From Cryobacterium cryoconiti (GTDB lineage Bacteria > Actinomycetota > Actinomycetes > Actinomycetales > Microbacteriaceae): a stretch of DNA of 64,000 nucleotides. Shown here one piece after another: positions 17,828 through 26,285 of the stretch. The translations under genes were made by a program, and so were the position numbers. The first letter of the stretch is position 1. Each line of letters opens with the position of its first letter. The stretch spans positions 29,583-93,582 of the forward strand of contig NZ_SOHA01000035.1 in assembly GCF_004403065.1 (NCBI RefSeq), in the 5' to 3' direction. The notes under the pieces are model-generated. The model saw only the letters and a program-made list of their open reading frames with translations, was not told where the DNA came from and ran no database searches.

Positions 17828-19281
17828 GTAATAGCAACACCCCCGCCGCACGGGCCTGGGAACACCGGGCGGGGGAACTGGGTGACCGGCTGCCCGACGG
17901 TTTCACGGTGGGCGTGGCCACCTCAGCCTTCCAGATCGAGGGTGGCGCCCGGGAGGGCGGCCGCGGCGAATCGACCTGGGACCCGTTCACGGCCGCCGCC
18001 GGGCGCATCCGTGACGGTTCCAACGCCTCCGTGTCGACGGATCACTTCAACCGGCTCGACGAGGACGTGACCCTGCTCCGCGAGCTGGGCATCGACCACT
18101 ACCGCTTCTCGCTGGCCTGGGCCCGGCTGCAGCCGGACGGCCGGGGTGCGCTCAGCCGGGCCGGCACCGCCTTCTACGACCGTCTGCTCGACGGGTTGCT
18201 GTCCGCGGGAATCAGCCCGATGGCCACCCTGTTCCACTGGGATACCCCGCTGCGGTTGCGCGGCGGCTGGCTGAACCGGGACACCGCCATGCGTTTCGGC
18301 GACTACGCGCACCAGGTGGGCGAGGTGTTCGGGGACCGGATCGACTCCTGGCTGACCCTGAACGATCCCGCGACGGTGACCCTGAACGGGTACGCCCTCG
18401 GCACGGATGCCCCGGGTGAGGCCCGGCTGTTCGGCGCCCTGCCCGCAGCGCATCACCAGCTGCTCGGCCATGGCCTCGCCGTGCAGGGCCTGCGCGCCGC
18501 CGACGTGCGAGGCCGGATCGGGATCGCCAACGTGCACTCGCCCGTGCAGGCGGCCAGCGGCCGCGAAGCCGACGAGGTCGCCGCCGCGCTCTTCGACGTG
18601 CTGCACAACCGCCTCTACGCCGACGCCGTACTGCTCGGCCGCTACCCGGAACCGCCCGAGCCCTACCAGGTGCCGCTGAGGATGCTGCTGGAGACCGAAC
18701 CGGACGACCTGCGCACCATCCACCAGCCGCTGGACTTCTATGGCCTGAACTATTTCCAGCCGAGCCGGATCACGGCCGGCCCGGCGGCCCCGAAGACTCT
18801 CACCGGACCCCCGCCCGTCGGGCCGCCGGAGAAGGTCGTGGCGTTCCCCTTCCACGTCACCGCGATGCGCGAGTTCCCGGTGACCAACGCGGGCACCGCC
18901 ATCGCGCCCGAATACCTCGGCGTGGCCCTCGCCGAGCTGCGGGACCGCTACGCGGAGCACCTGCCTCCCGTCTGCATCACGGCCGGCGGAGCCAGCTTCC
19001 CCGACGTGGCCGACAAATGGGGGGCCGTGCACGACCCGGCCCGGATCGACTACCTGGCCGAGCACCTCACGACGGCGCTCGCCGCGGTCGCTCCCGGCGG
19101 GATCGCCGAGGGCGTCACCCTCCAGGGCTACACGATCTGGTCCCTGCTGGACAGCTTCGAATGGACGGCCGGCTACACCCAGCGGTTCGGCCTCGTGCAC
19201 GTCGACTTCCAGGATGGAACCCGCACCCGCACCCCCAAGTCCTCCTACCGCTGGCTGCAGAGGGTGCTCTCCGCCCGCTGA
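17824..19281 (+). CDS. GH1-family protein lacking both catalytic glutamates
   Basis: Clearly homologous to family 1 beta-glucosidases: ATSAFQIEGG near the N-terminus, YRFSLAWARLQP, FHWDTPLRL and a C-terminal YTIWSLLDSFEWTAGYTQRFGLVHVDF. The family needs two glutamates, in TxNEP (acid/base) and (I/V)TENG (nucleophile). Here these read TLNDP, with D181, and ITAGGAS, with A387. With both glutamates missing the 485-residue protein is unlikely to be a normal retaining glycosidase. It may bind sugar, have changed chemistry, or serve its operon partners. The reading frame is intact. It is last in the operon with the aldolase and lactone oxidase. Confidence 0.88.
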   Translation: MSNSNTPAARAWEHRAGELGDRLPDGFTVGVATSAFQIEGGAREGGRGESTWDPFTAAAGRIRDGSNASVSTDHFNRLDEDVTLLRELGIDHYRFSLAWARLQPDGRGALSRAGTAFYDRLLDGLLSAGISPMATLFHWDTPLRLRGGWLNRDTAMRFGDYAHQVGEVFGDRIDSWLTLNDPATVTLNGYALGTDAPGEARLFGALPAAHHQLLGHGLAVQGLRAADVRGRIGIANVHSPVQAASGREADEVAAALFDVLHNRLYADAVLLGRYPEPPEPYQVPLRMLLETEPDDLRTIHQPLDFYGLNYFQPSRITAGPAAPKTLTGPPPVGPPEKVVAFPFHVTAMREFPVTNAGTAIAPEYLGVALAELRDRYAEHLPPVCITAGGASFPDVADKWGAVHDPARIDYLAEHLTTALAAVAPGGIAEGVTLQGYTIWSLLDSFEWTAGYTQRFGLVHVDFQDGTRTRTPKSSYRWLQRVLSAR

Positions 19282-19421
19282 CAGTGCGGCGCAGGGAGAT
19301 TCTTGGAGTGTGTTGGGAAGGACATGGGAGGTTCAGACCGCATGGTTATGATGGTGCTGCGTCGTAGACACGCCGCCGCGGCCTGCTCGTCCGCCCCGCC
19401 CCATCACAAGGAGAAGCTGCC

Positions 19422-19988
19422 ATGGAATGGCTCATCCCGGTCCTCATCGTCGTTGCACTCGTCCTCATCATCGGGATCTACCTCTGGTCGACGTACAACT
19501 CCCTCGTCACCCTCAAGGTGCGCGTCGACGAGGCGTGGAGTGACATCACCGTACAGATGAAGCGTCGTGCCGACCTGATCCCGAACCTGATCGAAACGGT
19601 CAAGGGCTATGCGGCACATGAGCGGGCCGTCTTCGAGAACGTCACCAAGGCCCGGGCCGAATCGCTCAACGCGCAGGGCCCTGCCGACGCCGCCGCCGCG
19701 GAGAACCACATGCAGACCGCCCTGCGCAGCATCTTCGCCGTGGCCGAGGCCTACCCGCAGCTGCAGGCCAGCCAGAACTACCTGCAGTTGCAGGGTGAGC
19801 TGGTCGACACCGAGGACAAGATCCAGGCCTCCCGCCGGTTCTACAACGGTGGCGTGCGCGAACTGAACACGAAGATCCAGGTCTTCCCCAACAACCTCAT
19901 CGCCCGCAACCTCGGGTTCACCCAGCGCGACTTCTTCGAGGTGTCCGACTCCGCCGCCATCGCGGAGCCGCCTCGCGTCCAGTTCTAG
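19422..19988 (+). CDS. lemA: LemA family protein
   Basis: A 188-residue membrane protein with an N-terminal helix (about 2-22) and the typical extracytoplasmic helical LemA domain (VDEAWSDITVQMKRRADLIPNL, split over residues 36-57; VFPNNLIARNLGF near the C-terminus). Its biochemical role is unknown, but it is frequently paired with the membrane protease HtpX, as here, with a 12-base gap. An AAGGAGA box at 19408-19414 sets the ATG at 19422. Confidence 0.93.
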   Translation: MEWLIPVLIVVALVLIIGIYLWSTYNSLVTLKVRVDEAWSDITVQMKRRADLIPNLIETVKGYAAHERAVFENVTKARAESLNAQGPADAAAAENHMQTALRSIFAVAEAYPQLQASQNYLQLQGELVDTEDKIQASRRFYNGGVRELNTKIQVFPNNLIARNLGFTQRDFFEVSDSAAIAEPPRVQF

Positions 19989-20000
19989 CGGCGGGCGGCC

Positions 20001-20888
20001 ATGTACAGCGCCATTGCGCGTAACAAGCGCAACACCGTCTTCATCATCATCCTGTTCATCGCCATCATCACCGGTCTCGGCTGGCTGGCCAACGCGATCT
20101 ACAGCACACCCGGCAACTACAGCATCCTCATCCTCACGGTCGTCGTCGCCACGGGGTACGCCCTGCTGCAGTACTTCATGGCCGGGCGCCAGGCGGTCGC
20201 CCTGAGCGGCGGAATCAAAATCAACAGCAAGGCGGAGAACCCGCGGCTGTGGAACATCGTCGAGAACCTGTCGATCACGACCGGGACGCCCATGCCCGAG
20301 ATCTACGTGATCAACGACCCGGCTCCGAACGCCTTCGCCACCGGTCGCGACCCGCAGCACGCGATCGTCGCTGCCACCACCGGGCTGCTGGAGATCATGA
20401 CCGACTCCGAACTCGAGGGCGTCATGGCGCATGAGCTCGGCCACGTGCGCAACTATGACATCCGCCTCTCGATGGTCGTATTCGGCCTCGTGGTGGCCGT
20501 CGGGTTCATCTCCGACATGTTCCTGCGGATGGCGTTCTTCGGCCGGGACAGCAAGAACAACGGCAGCCCCGTCATCATGGTGGTCGGACTCGTCGCCATG
20601 GTCGTGGCGCCCCTGATCGCCACGGTCGTGCAGTTGGCGGTGTCGAGGCAGCGTGAGTACCTGGCGGATGCCACGGGCGCCCTGACCACGCGGCATCCCG
20701 ATGCCCTGGCCAGCGCGCTCGGCAAGCTCGAGGCCTACGGGCGGCCGATGAAGAAGCAGAACACGTCGATGGCCCACCTCTGGATCGCCGACCCGCTGAA
20801 GCCCGGCGTCATGGACAAGCTCTTCGCCACGCACCCGCCGATCGCCGCGCGCGTCGAACGCCTGCACGCCATGGGCCGCCAGTTCTAG
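20001..20888 (+). CDS. htpX: Membrane zinc metalloprotease HtpX
   Basis: An M48 protease that degrades damaged membrane proteins. The 295-residue protein has two N-terminal helices (11-30, 40-60), the zinc motif HELGH at 144-148 with the downstream glutamate in REYLADATGA, and two further helices (about 155-210). The length is standard. It forms an operon with lemA and ends at a bidirectional hairpin. Confidence 0.95.
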   Translation: MYSAIARNKRNTVFIIILFIAIITGLGWLANAIYSTPGNYSILILTVVVATGYALLQYFMAGRQAVALSGGIKINSKAENPRLWNIVENLSITTGTPMPEIYVINDPAPNAFATGRDPQHAIVAATTGLLEIMTDSELEGVMAHELGHVRNYDIRLSMVVFGLVVAVGFISDMFLRMAFFGRDSKNNGSPVIMVVGLVAMVVAPLIATVVQLAVSRQREYLADATGALTTRHPDALASALGKLEAYGRPMKKQNTSMAHLWIADPLKPGVMDKLFATHPPIAARVERLHAMGRQF

Positions 20889-20891
20889 AGC

Positions 20892-20943
20892 CCCGTTCCG
20901 GTCGAGAGTGACCGTTCCGCCGGTCACTCTCGACCGGAACGGG
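20892..20943. terminator. Bidirectional hairpin, repeat family B copy 1
   Basis: Perfect 23-base arms (20892-20914 and 20921-20943) surround a six-base loop between the convergent htpX and YcaQ-type genes. The core CCGTTCCGGTCGAGAGTG is shared with the hairpin at 35328-35377, so it belongs to a dispersed repeat family. There is no T-tract. Confidence 0.8.
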
Positions 20944-20954
20944 CACTGTCGTGC

Positions 20955-22157
20955 CTAGTTGCGCAGCTCGGCGGCCAGGGCGGCGGCGAGGTTGCCGCGC
21001 GGTTCCACCTCGATCTCGGGCAGGCCCTGCCAGGCGGCGGCCTGCCGGAGAACGGCTGCGAGGCGACCGGCCGTGTCCGCCGGCGCACCCGCTTCCGCCC
21101 ACGCCGCGCGCACCCGCAGCACCTGCGCCTGGCGGTCGTTCTTGAGGTCGACCCGGCCCACGATCGTGTCGCCGAGCAGCACGGGCAGCGAGTAATACCC
21201 GAACACCCGTTGCGGTTCGGGGGTGTAGATCTCGATCCGGTAGTGGAAACCGAACAGGCGCAACGCGCGCGCCCGTTCCCAGACGACCGGGTCGAACGGG
21301 GAGAGCAGGGTCGCGGCATCCATCCGGCGGGGGAGTCGCGCGTCGCGGTGCAGCCAGGCGGTGCCGGCCTGGCCGCCCGCGCCCCAGCCCGGCACCGCCA
21401 CCGGGATCAGTTCGCCGGAGTCCTCGAGGTCGCGGACGGCGGCCAGGGTCTCCGGGCCCCGCAACCGGAAGTAGTCGGCGAAGTCCTTCGCCGTGCCGAT
21501 GCCGTGTGCTCGAGCCGAGCGGCGCACCAGTTCGCGGTGGGCGTCGTCGCGGCTCACGGTGCGGCCCAGCAGTTCCGGTGGGAACACCTGCCCGGGCAGC
21601 GCGTACACCCGCTCGAAGCGCTCCCGGCCCTTGATGGCCACGTCACCCCACCGGAACAGGGTTTCAAGCCCGGTCTTCACATCCGACCAGCCCCACCACG
21701 GTCCGGTGCGCCGGTTCGCGTCGTGCTCGATGGCGCTCGCGCGCAGGGGTCCGTTGGCGGCGAGCTCGGCGAGCAGCCAGTCCAGCAGTGGGCGGTTGCC
21801 CTGCGCCCACGCCTCGGTCGCCGAGCGGTCCCGGAAGTCACGCATCCGCCAGCCGAGCAGCGGCCAGGTGTCGACCGGCACAAACGACGCCTCGTGCGCC
21901 CAATACTCGGTCAGCCGCGCCTGGCGGCCCACGGTCAGCCGATCCAGCAACGCCTTGTCGTAGCTGCCGAGGCGGCTGAACGCCGGCAGGTAGTGGCTGC
22001 GCTCGAAGACATTCACCGAGTCGATCTGCAACAGCTCGAGCCGGTGCACGAGGGCATCCACCTGACGGATGCCCGGCGTCACGGTCGACGTGCGCCCGAA
22101 GCCCTGCGCGGCGAGCGCGATCCGGCGGGCGAGGGCAGGGGAGATCGTCTGGACCAT
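20955..22157 (-). CDS. YcaQ-type winged-helix DNA glycosylase
   Basis: A member of the HTH_42/AlkZ-YcaQ family of winged-helix DNA glycosylases that unhook interstrand crosslinks and bulky alkylated bases. The 400-residue protein has the catalytic Gln-x-Asp motif as Q44-I45-D46 (LLQIDSVNVFERSHY), and the C-terminal RVDLKNDR region. The length matches the family. I start at the ATG at 22157 because a TAGGGT -10 box lies seven bases upstream; an ATG at 22184 is less likely. It converges on htpX. Confidence 0.88.
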   Translation of the reverse strand: MVQTISPALARRIALAAQGFGRTSTVTPGIRQVDALVHRLELLQIDSVNVFERSHYLPAFSRLGSYDKALLDRLTVGRQARLTEYWAHEASFVPVDTWPLLGWRMRDFRDRSATEAWAQGNRPLLDWLLAELAANGPLRASAIEHDANRRTGPWWGWSDVKTGLETLFRWGDVAIKGRERFERVYALPGQVFPPELLGRTVSRDDAHRELVRRSARAHGIGTAKDFADYFRLRGPETLAAVRDLEDSGELIPVAVPGWGAGGQAGTAWLHRDARLPRRMDAATLLSPFDPVVWERARALRLFGFHYRIEIYTPEPQRVFGYYSLPVLLGDTIVGRVDLKNDRQAQVLRVRAAWAEAGAPADTAGRLAAVLRQAAAWQGLPEIEVEPRGNLAAALAAELRN

Positions 22158-22164
22158 CCCACCG

Positions 22165-22170
22165 ACCCTA
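22165..22170 (-). promoter_or_regulatory. -10 box for leaderless YcaQ-type gene
   Basis: On the minus strand TAGGGT lies seven bases before the ATG at 22157, with no ribosome binding site. Confidence 0.4.
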
Positions 22171-22318
22171 GCGGCACCCTTCATACGGCATTCACGCGGT
22201 GTTCAGACGAAGGCTCCCTGGCGGTCGGCGACGGCTTCTAGCCTCGCCGTGACCAGTAACCCGACCCACAGCGCCCCGCGTTCCGCGGCCGCCCCCTCGC
22301 TGGTCCGACGGAGGAAAA

Positions 22319-23452
22319 TTGTTCACCACCCGCACGCTGACCGCCCTGGCCGCGGCCACCGCCCTTGCCCTGAGCCTGGCCGCCTGCTCCGGAGCAGCGG
22401 ACGCCGGCTCCGGCACCCCGTCTGTCGACGCCGCCACAGCGACGAGCCTGTCCGCGTTCGGCGACCTGGCCGCGCTCGAGGATGCCGCCAGGGCTGAAGG
22501 AGCCCTGAACGTGATCGCCCTGCCGCGGGACTGGGCCAACTACGGCGCCGTGCTCGACGCCTTCGCGAAGAAGTACCCGGAGATCACCATCACCGAGGCC
22601 TCGCCCGACGCGTCCAGTGCCGAGGAGATCCTGGCCGCCGAGAACCTCGTCGGCCAGGACACCGCCCCCGACGTCTTCGACCTGGGCCTTGCCGTGGCAC
22701 TGTCCAGCACCGACTCGTTCGCGCCGTACCAGGTGGCCACCTGGGATGAGATCCCGGATGCGCTCAAGGAGGAGAGCGGCCTGTACACGGGCGATTACGG
22801 CGGCTACATGGCCGTCGGCTACGACCCCGACGCCGTATCCGCGCCGACGCAGTTGAGCGACCTGCTCGGCGCCGAGTACAAGGGCAAGGTCGCGATCAAC
22901 GGTGACCCGACTCAGGCCGGGGCCGCCTTCGCGGCCCTCGGTCTGGCCACCGTGCAGAACGGCGGCACGGTCGCCGACTTCCAGGCCGGGATCGACTTCT
23001 TCGACGAGCTCAACCAGGCCGGCAACTTCGTCAAGATCGACCCCACCCCGGCGACGATCGCGTCGGGGGAGACCCCGGTGGTCTTCGACTGGGACTACCT
23101 CAACGTGGGCTACGGCACAAGCCTGGCCGGTGAGCGCAACTGGGAGGTCGTCGTCTTCCCCGGGACCGGTTACGCCGGTTACTACAACCAGGCCGTGAAC
23201 AAGGATGCCCCGAACCCGGCCGCCGCCCGGCTCTGGCAGGAATTCCTCTACAGCGATGAGGGCCAGAACCTCTGGCTCGCCGGCGGCGCCCGCCCCGTGC
23301 GTGCCGAGGCCATGCAGGCGGCCGGCACCATCGATGCGGAGCTCTTCGCCGCCCTCCCGGCGGCCCCGGACGAAACCGTCGTTCCGAGCGAGGCGGAGAG
23401 CGCCGCGGGAGCCGCCCTTCTCGGCGAGAAGTGGGCCGCAGCTGTCCAGTAG
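22319..23452 (+). CDS. ABC importer substrate-binding lipoprotein
   Basis: The extracytoplasmic binding protein of an importer of the polyamine/iron/aminophosphonate-like class (solute-binding family 1). The 377-residue protein has a lipoprotein signal peptide with lipobox LAAC (C23). Its mature part resembles iron/polyamine binding proteins (LYTGDYGGYMAVGYDP). The start is an unusual TTG at 22319, set by a GGAGG box at 22310-22314. It is the first gene of a four-gene operon with two permeases and an ATPase. The ligand cannot be fixed from sequence. Confidence 0.87.
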   Translation: MFTTRTLTALAAATALALSLAACSGAADAGSGTPSVDAATATSLSAFGDLAALEDAARAEGALNVIALPRDWANYGAVLDAFAKKYPEITITEASPDASSAEEILAAENLVGQDTAPDVFDLGLAVALSSTDSFAPYQVATWDEIPDALKEESGLYTGDYGGYMAVGYDPDAVSAPTQLSDLLGAEYKGKVAINGDPTQAGAAFAALGLATVQNGGTVADFQAGIDFFDELNQAGNFVKIDPTPATIASGETPVVFDWDYLNVGYGTSLAGERNWEVVVFPGTGYAGYYNQAVNKDAPNPAAARLWQEFLYSDEGQNLWLAGGARPVRAEAMQAAGTIDAELFAALPAAPDETVVPSEAESAAGAALLGEKWAAAVQ

Positions 23453-24302
23453 CCGGCGCGGAACGGTAGCAGCCTTCGGGCTGCTGCCGTTCGCGGCGTA
23501 TGTGCTGCTCTTCCTGCTCGTGCCCACCCTGATCGCCGTGGGCACCGGCTTCGTCGACGAGACCGGGGCGTTCACGTGGGACACGGTCGCAGCGCTGGGG
23601 AACCCGGTCGTGCTGGACGCCTTCGCCAACTCGTTCGGGCTGTCGGCGTTCACCGCCGTCGTGGGGGCGGTCGTGGGCGCGCTCGCCTGCTACGGACTCC
23701 TCGGGGCGCCAGAGGACGGCCCGCTGCGTTCCGTGGTGGACTCGCTCAGCGGTGTGCTGGCCCAGTTCGGCGGGGTCATGCTGGCCTTCGCCTTCGTGGC
23801 GACCATCGGCATCCAGGGTCTGATCACCGTGATCCTGCGAGACTCCTTCGGCGTCGACATCTTCGCCGACGGGGTGTGGCTCTACGAGCTGCCCGGACTG
23901 GTGCTTCCCTACATCTACTTTCAGGTTCCGCTGATGATCATCACCTTCCTCCCGGCGCTGCAGGCGCTGAACCCGCACTGGGCCGAGGCCAACGCCACCC
24001 TGGGCGGCAACCGGGCGACCTACTGGTTCCGGATCGCTTTCCCGGTGCTCGCCCCGTCGTTCCTCGGCAGCCTGCTGCTGCTGTTCGCCAACGCGTTCTC
24101 CTCGTACGCGACCGCTGCCGCGCTCACCAGCCAGGGGTCGCAGATCGTTCCGCTGCAGATCCGCTCGGCCCTGACCAGCGAAACGCTGCTCGGCCGGGAG
24201 AACCTGGCCGGGGCCCTCGCGCTCGGCATGATCCTGGTGATGTTCGTCGTCATGTCCGGTTACTCGGTGCTGCAGGCACGGGCGGCACGGTGGCAGCGAT
24301 GA
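23442..24302 (+). CDS. ABC importer permease 1
   Basis: An inner-membrane permease of the PotB/PhnU type with six helices and the ATPase-contacting EAA loop (EANATLGGNRATYWFRIAFPVL). The start is uncertain. The protein must begin near SSRRGTVAAFGLLPF, where the only in-frame candidate is a CTG at 23442. The nearest in-frame ATG codons, at 23333 and further upstream, would add a non-conserved arginine/proline-rich stretch deep inside the preceding gene. With the CTG it overlaps the binding-protein gene by 11 bases and is about 286 residues long. Translation by coupling to the upstream gene is likely. Confidence 0.8.
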   Translation: MSSSRRGTVAAFGLLPFAAYVLLFLLVPTLIAVGTGFVDETGAFTWDTVAALGNPVVLDAFANSFGLSAFTAVVGAVVGALACYGLLGAPEDGPLRSVVDSLSGVLAQFGGVMLAFAFVATIGIQGLITVILRDSFGVDIFADGVWLYELPGLVLPYIYFQVPLMIITFLPALQALNPHWAEANATLGGNRATYWFRIAFPVLAPSFLGSLLLLFANAFSSYATAAALTSQGSQIVPLQIRSALTSETLLGRENLAGALALGMILVMFVVMSGYSVLQARAARWQR

Positions 24303-25123
24303 GGCCGGTGGCGCACGCCCCCAGTCGGCTGGTTCGTGGTCTCATCCTCGGCAGCATCGGCCTCGTCTTCGCGATCCCGATCATCGCCATGGTGGAATTC
24401 ACCCTGCGCCGCGGCCTCGCCGGCGGTCACGACTTCTCCCGTTGGACGGCACTGTTCCAGGGTGGCTTCACCGGTCCGTACCGCTCGGTCCTCGTCGCCC
24501 TCGGCAACTCGGTCGGGCTGGCCGTGGGCACCGTCGCGATCGTGCTCCTGCTGCTGGTGCCGACCCTGCTGCTGGTGCACCTTCGGTTTCCGCGGCTGCG
24601 TCGCCTGATGGAGTTCGTCTGCATCCTGCCGATCAGCATCCCGGCCATCGTGCTCGTGGTCGGCCTGGCCCCCGTGTACTCGGTGCTCGCCCGGGTGGCC
24701 GGCAGCGGCGTGTGGACCCTCTCCTTCGCCTATGGAATCACGGTGCTCCCGTTCGCCTATCGAGCCATTCAGTCCAACCTCGACGGTGTGGACGTGCGCA
24801 CGCTCAGCGAGGCCGCCCGCACCCTCGGCGCCGGGTGGGGGAGCGTGCTGCTGCGGGTGCTGATCCCGAACCTGCGCCGCGGCATCCTCGCCGGAGCGTT
24901 CATCTCGGTCGCGGTCGTGCTCGGCGAATTCACAATCGCATCCCTCCTCAACCGCATCACCCTGCAGACCGCGCTCGTGGTCGTGAGCAAGGCCGACCCC
25001 TACACGGCCGTCATCCTGTCACTGCTCGCGCTCACCTTCGCGTTCCTGCTCCTGCTCGTCATCGGGCGTCTCGGCACGGTCCGCACCGGCCGGCGCCGGC
25101 CCATCACCGGAGGTCAGCCATGA
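24299..25123 (+). CDS. ABC importer permease 2
   Basis: The second inner-membrane permease, 274 residues, of the PotC type. It has six helices and an EAA-like loop (EAARTLGAGWGSVLLRVLIPNL) with the conserved glycine. It overlaps permease 1 by ATGA at the start and the ATPase gene by ATGA at the end. Confidence 0.9.
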   Translation: MRPVAHAPSRLVRGLILGSIGLVFAIPIIAMVEFTLRRGLAGGHDFSRWTALFQGGFTGPYRSVLVALGNSVGLAVGTVAIVLLLLVPTLLLVHLRFPRLRRLMEFVCILPISIPAIVLVVGLAPVYSVLARVAGSGVWTLSFAYGITVLPFAYRAIQSNLDGVDVRTLSEAARTLGAGWGSVLLRVLIPNLRRGILAGAFISVAVVLGEFTIASLLNRITLQTALVVVSKADPYTAVILSLLALTFAFLLLLVIGRLGTVRTGRRRPITGGQP

Positions 25124-26232
25124 TCCAGAACCAACTCCAGAACCCGCTCCCGAACCGTCCCCGCACTCCGGAACGGCCGGCAGCGACAGCCCGCACGGGA
25201 GCCGCGGTGCGCTTCGAGGGGGTCGTCAAGGACTTCGCCGGGCACCGGGCGCTGGCGAACTTCGATCTCACCCTGCATCCGGGCGAACTCGTCGCCCTGC
25301 TCGGCCCGAGCGGCAGCGGCAAGACGACGGCCCTGCGGGTGCTGGCCGGGCTCGAATCGACGGATGCCGGCACCATCCTGATCGACGGAGTCGACGTGTC
25401 GACCCTGCCGACAAGCCGGCGTGACCTGGGCATGGTGTTCCAGTCCTACTCGCTGTTCCCGCACCTCAGCGCGGGGGACAACGTGGAGTTCGGCCTGCGA
25501 ATGCAGAAGGTGCGCGGGGAGGAACGGCGCGACCGTGCCGCTGCCGCCCTGGCCCTGGTCGGGCTCGACGCCCACTACGACCGCTTCGCCCACCAGCTCT
25601 CCGGCGGGCAGCAGCAACGGGTGGCGTTGGCGCGCGCCCTGGTCACCGAGCCGAGGGTGCTCCTGCTCGACGAGCCGCTGTCCGCCCTCGACGCCAAGGT
25701 GCGGGTGGCGCTGCGTGAGGAAATCCGGCGGATCCAGACCGAACTGGGCATCACGACGCTGTTCGTCACGCACGATCAGGACGAGGCGCTCGCGGTGGCC
25801 GACCGGGTTGCCGTCATGCGCGCCGGGTCGATCGAGCAGATCGGAGCGCCGGAAGAGTTGTACACCCGGCCGGCCTCGCCGTTCATCGCTGATTTCATCG
25901 GTCTGAGCAATCAGCTTCTCGGCACGGTTCTGCACGGCTTCGCGCAGGTGCACGGTGCGAAGCTGCCGCTCCTGGATCCCTCCCAGGCGGATGGCGCCGT
26001 CACCGTCTCCGTGCGTCCGGAAGACCTCGAGCTCGGCCCTGACGGCGCACCGGGGGTGGTCGTCTCGTCGAGCTTCCACGGCTCCCTCCGCCGCACGACG
26101 GTGCACCTGCACGACGGCACGCCGCTCGTCGTGCAGCACGACGTGCGCCTGCGCCCGGCCGTGGGGGAGACGGTCGGGGTGACCTTCACGGGGGCACCGG
26201 TCTCGGTCGACCCGATTGCTGCGCCGGTGTAG
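25120..26232 (+). CDS. ABC importer ATP-binding protein
   Basis: The energising subunit of the importer, 370 residues. It has Walker A GPSGSGKTT (62-70), Q-loop VFQSYSLFPHLS, signature LSGGQQQR, Walker B LLLDEPLSALD and H-loop VTHDQDEA. A C-terminal TOBE domain (about 290-370, SVRPEDLELG) is typical of PotA/FbpC/PhnT proteins. This and the two different permeases point to uptake of a polyamine, iron chelate or organophosphonate; which one is open. It is the last gene of the operon. Confidence 0.92.
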   Translation: MIQNQLQNPLPNRPRTPERPAATARTGAAVRFEGVVKDFAGHRALANFDLTLHPGELVALLGPSGSGKTTALRVLAGLESTDAGTILIDGVDVSTLPTSRRDLGMVFQSYSLFPHLSAGDNVEFGLRMQKVRGEERRDRAAAALALVGLDAHYDRFAHQLSGGQQQRVALARALVTEPRVLLLDEPLSALDAKVRVALREEIRRIQTELGITTLFVTHDQDEALAVADRVAVMRAGSIEQIGAPEELYTRPASPFIADFIGLSNQLLGTVLHGFAQVHGAKLPLLDPSQADGAVTVSVRPEDLELGPDGAPGVVVSSSFHGSLRRTTVHLHDGTPLVVQHDVRLRPAVGETVGVTFTGAPVSVDPIAAPV

Positions 26233-26270
26233 CCGTGCGGCTCATGCCGGAGCCGGTACGTGAGATTGCC

Positions 26271-26276
26271 TAGAAT
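26271..26276 (+). promoter_or_regulatory. -10 box for leaderless AI-2E family gene
   Basis: TAGAAT is six bases before a GTG at 26283 and nine before the ATG at 26286, with no ribosome binding site. This favours a leaderless transcript. Confidence 0.5.
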
Positions 26277-26285
26277 GATGCCGTG

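Noticed and set aside
22319..26232. Naming the ABC importer as an iron, polyamine or aminophosphonate system
   Set aside because: Motifs fit all three groups and no pathway gene is adjacent to decide.
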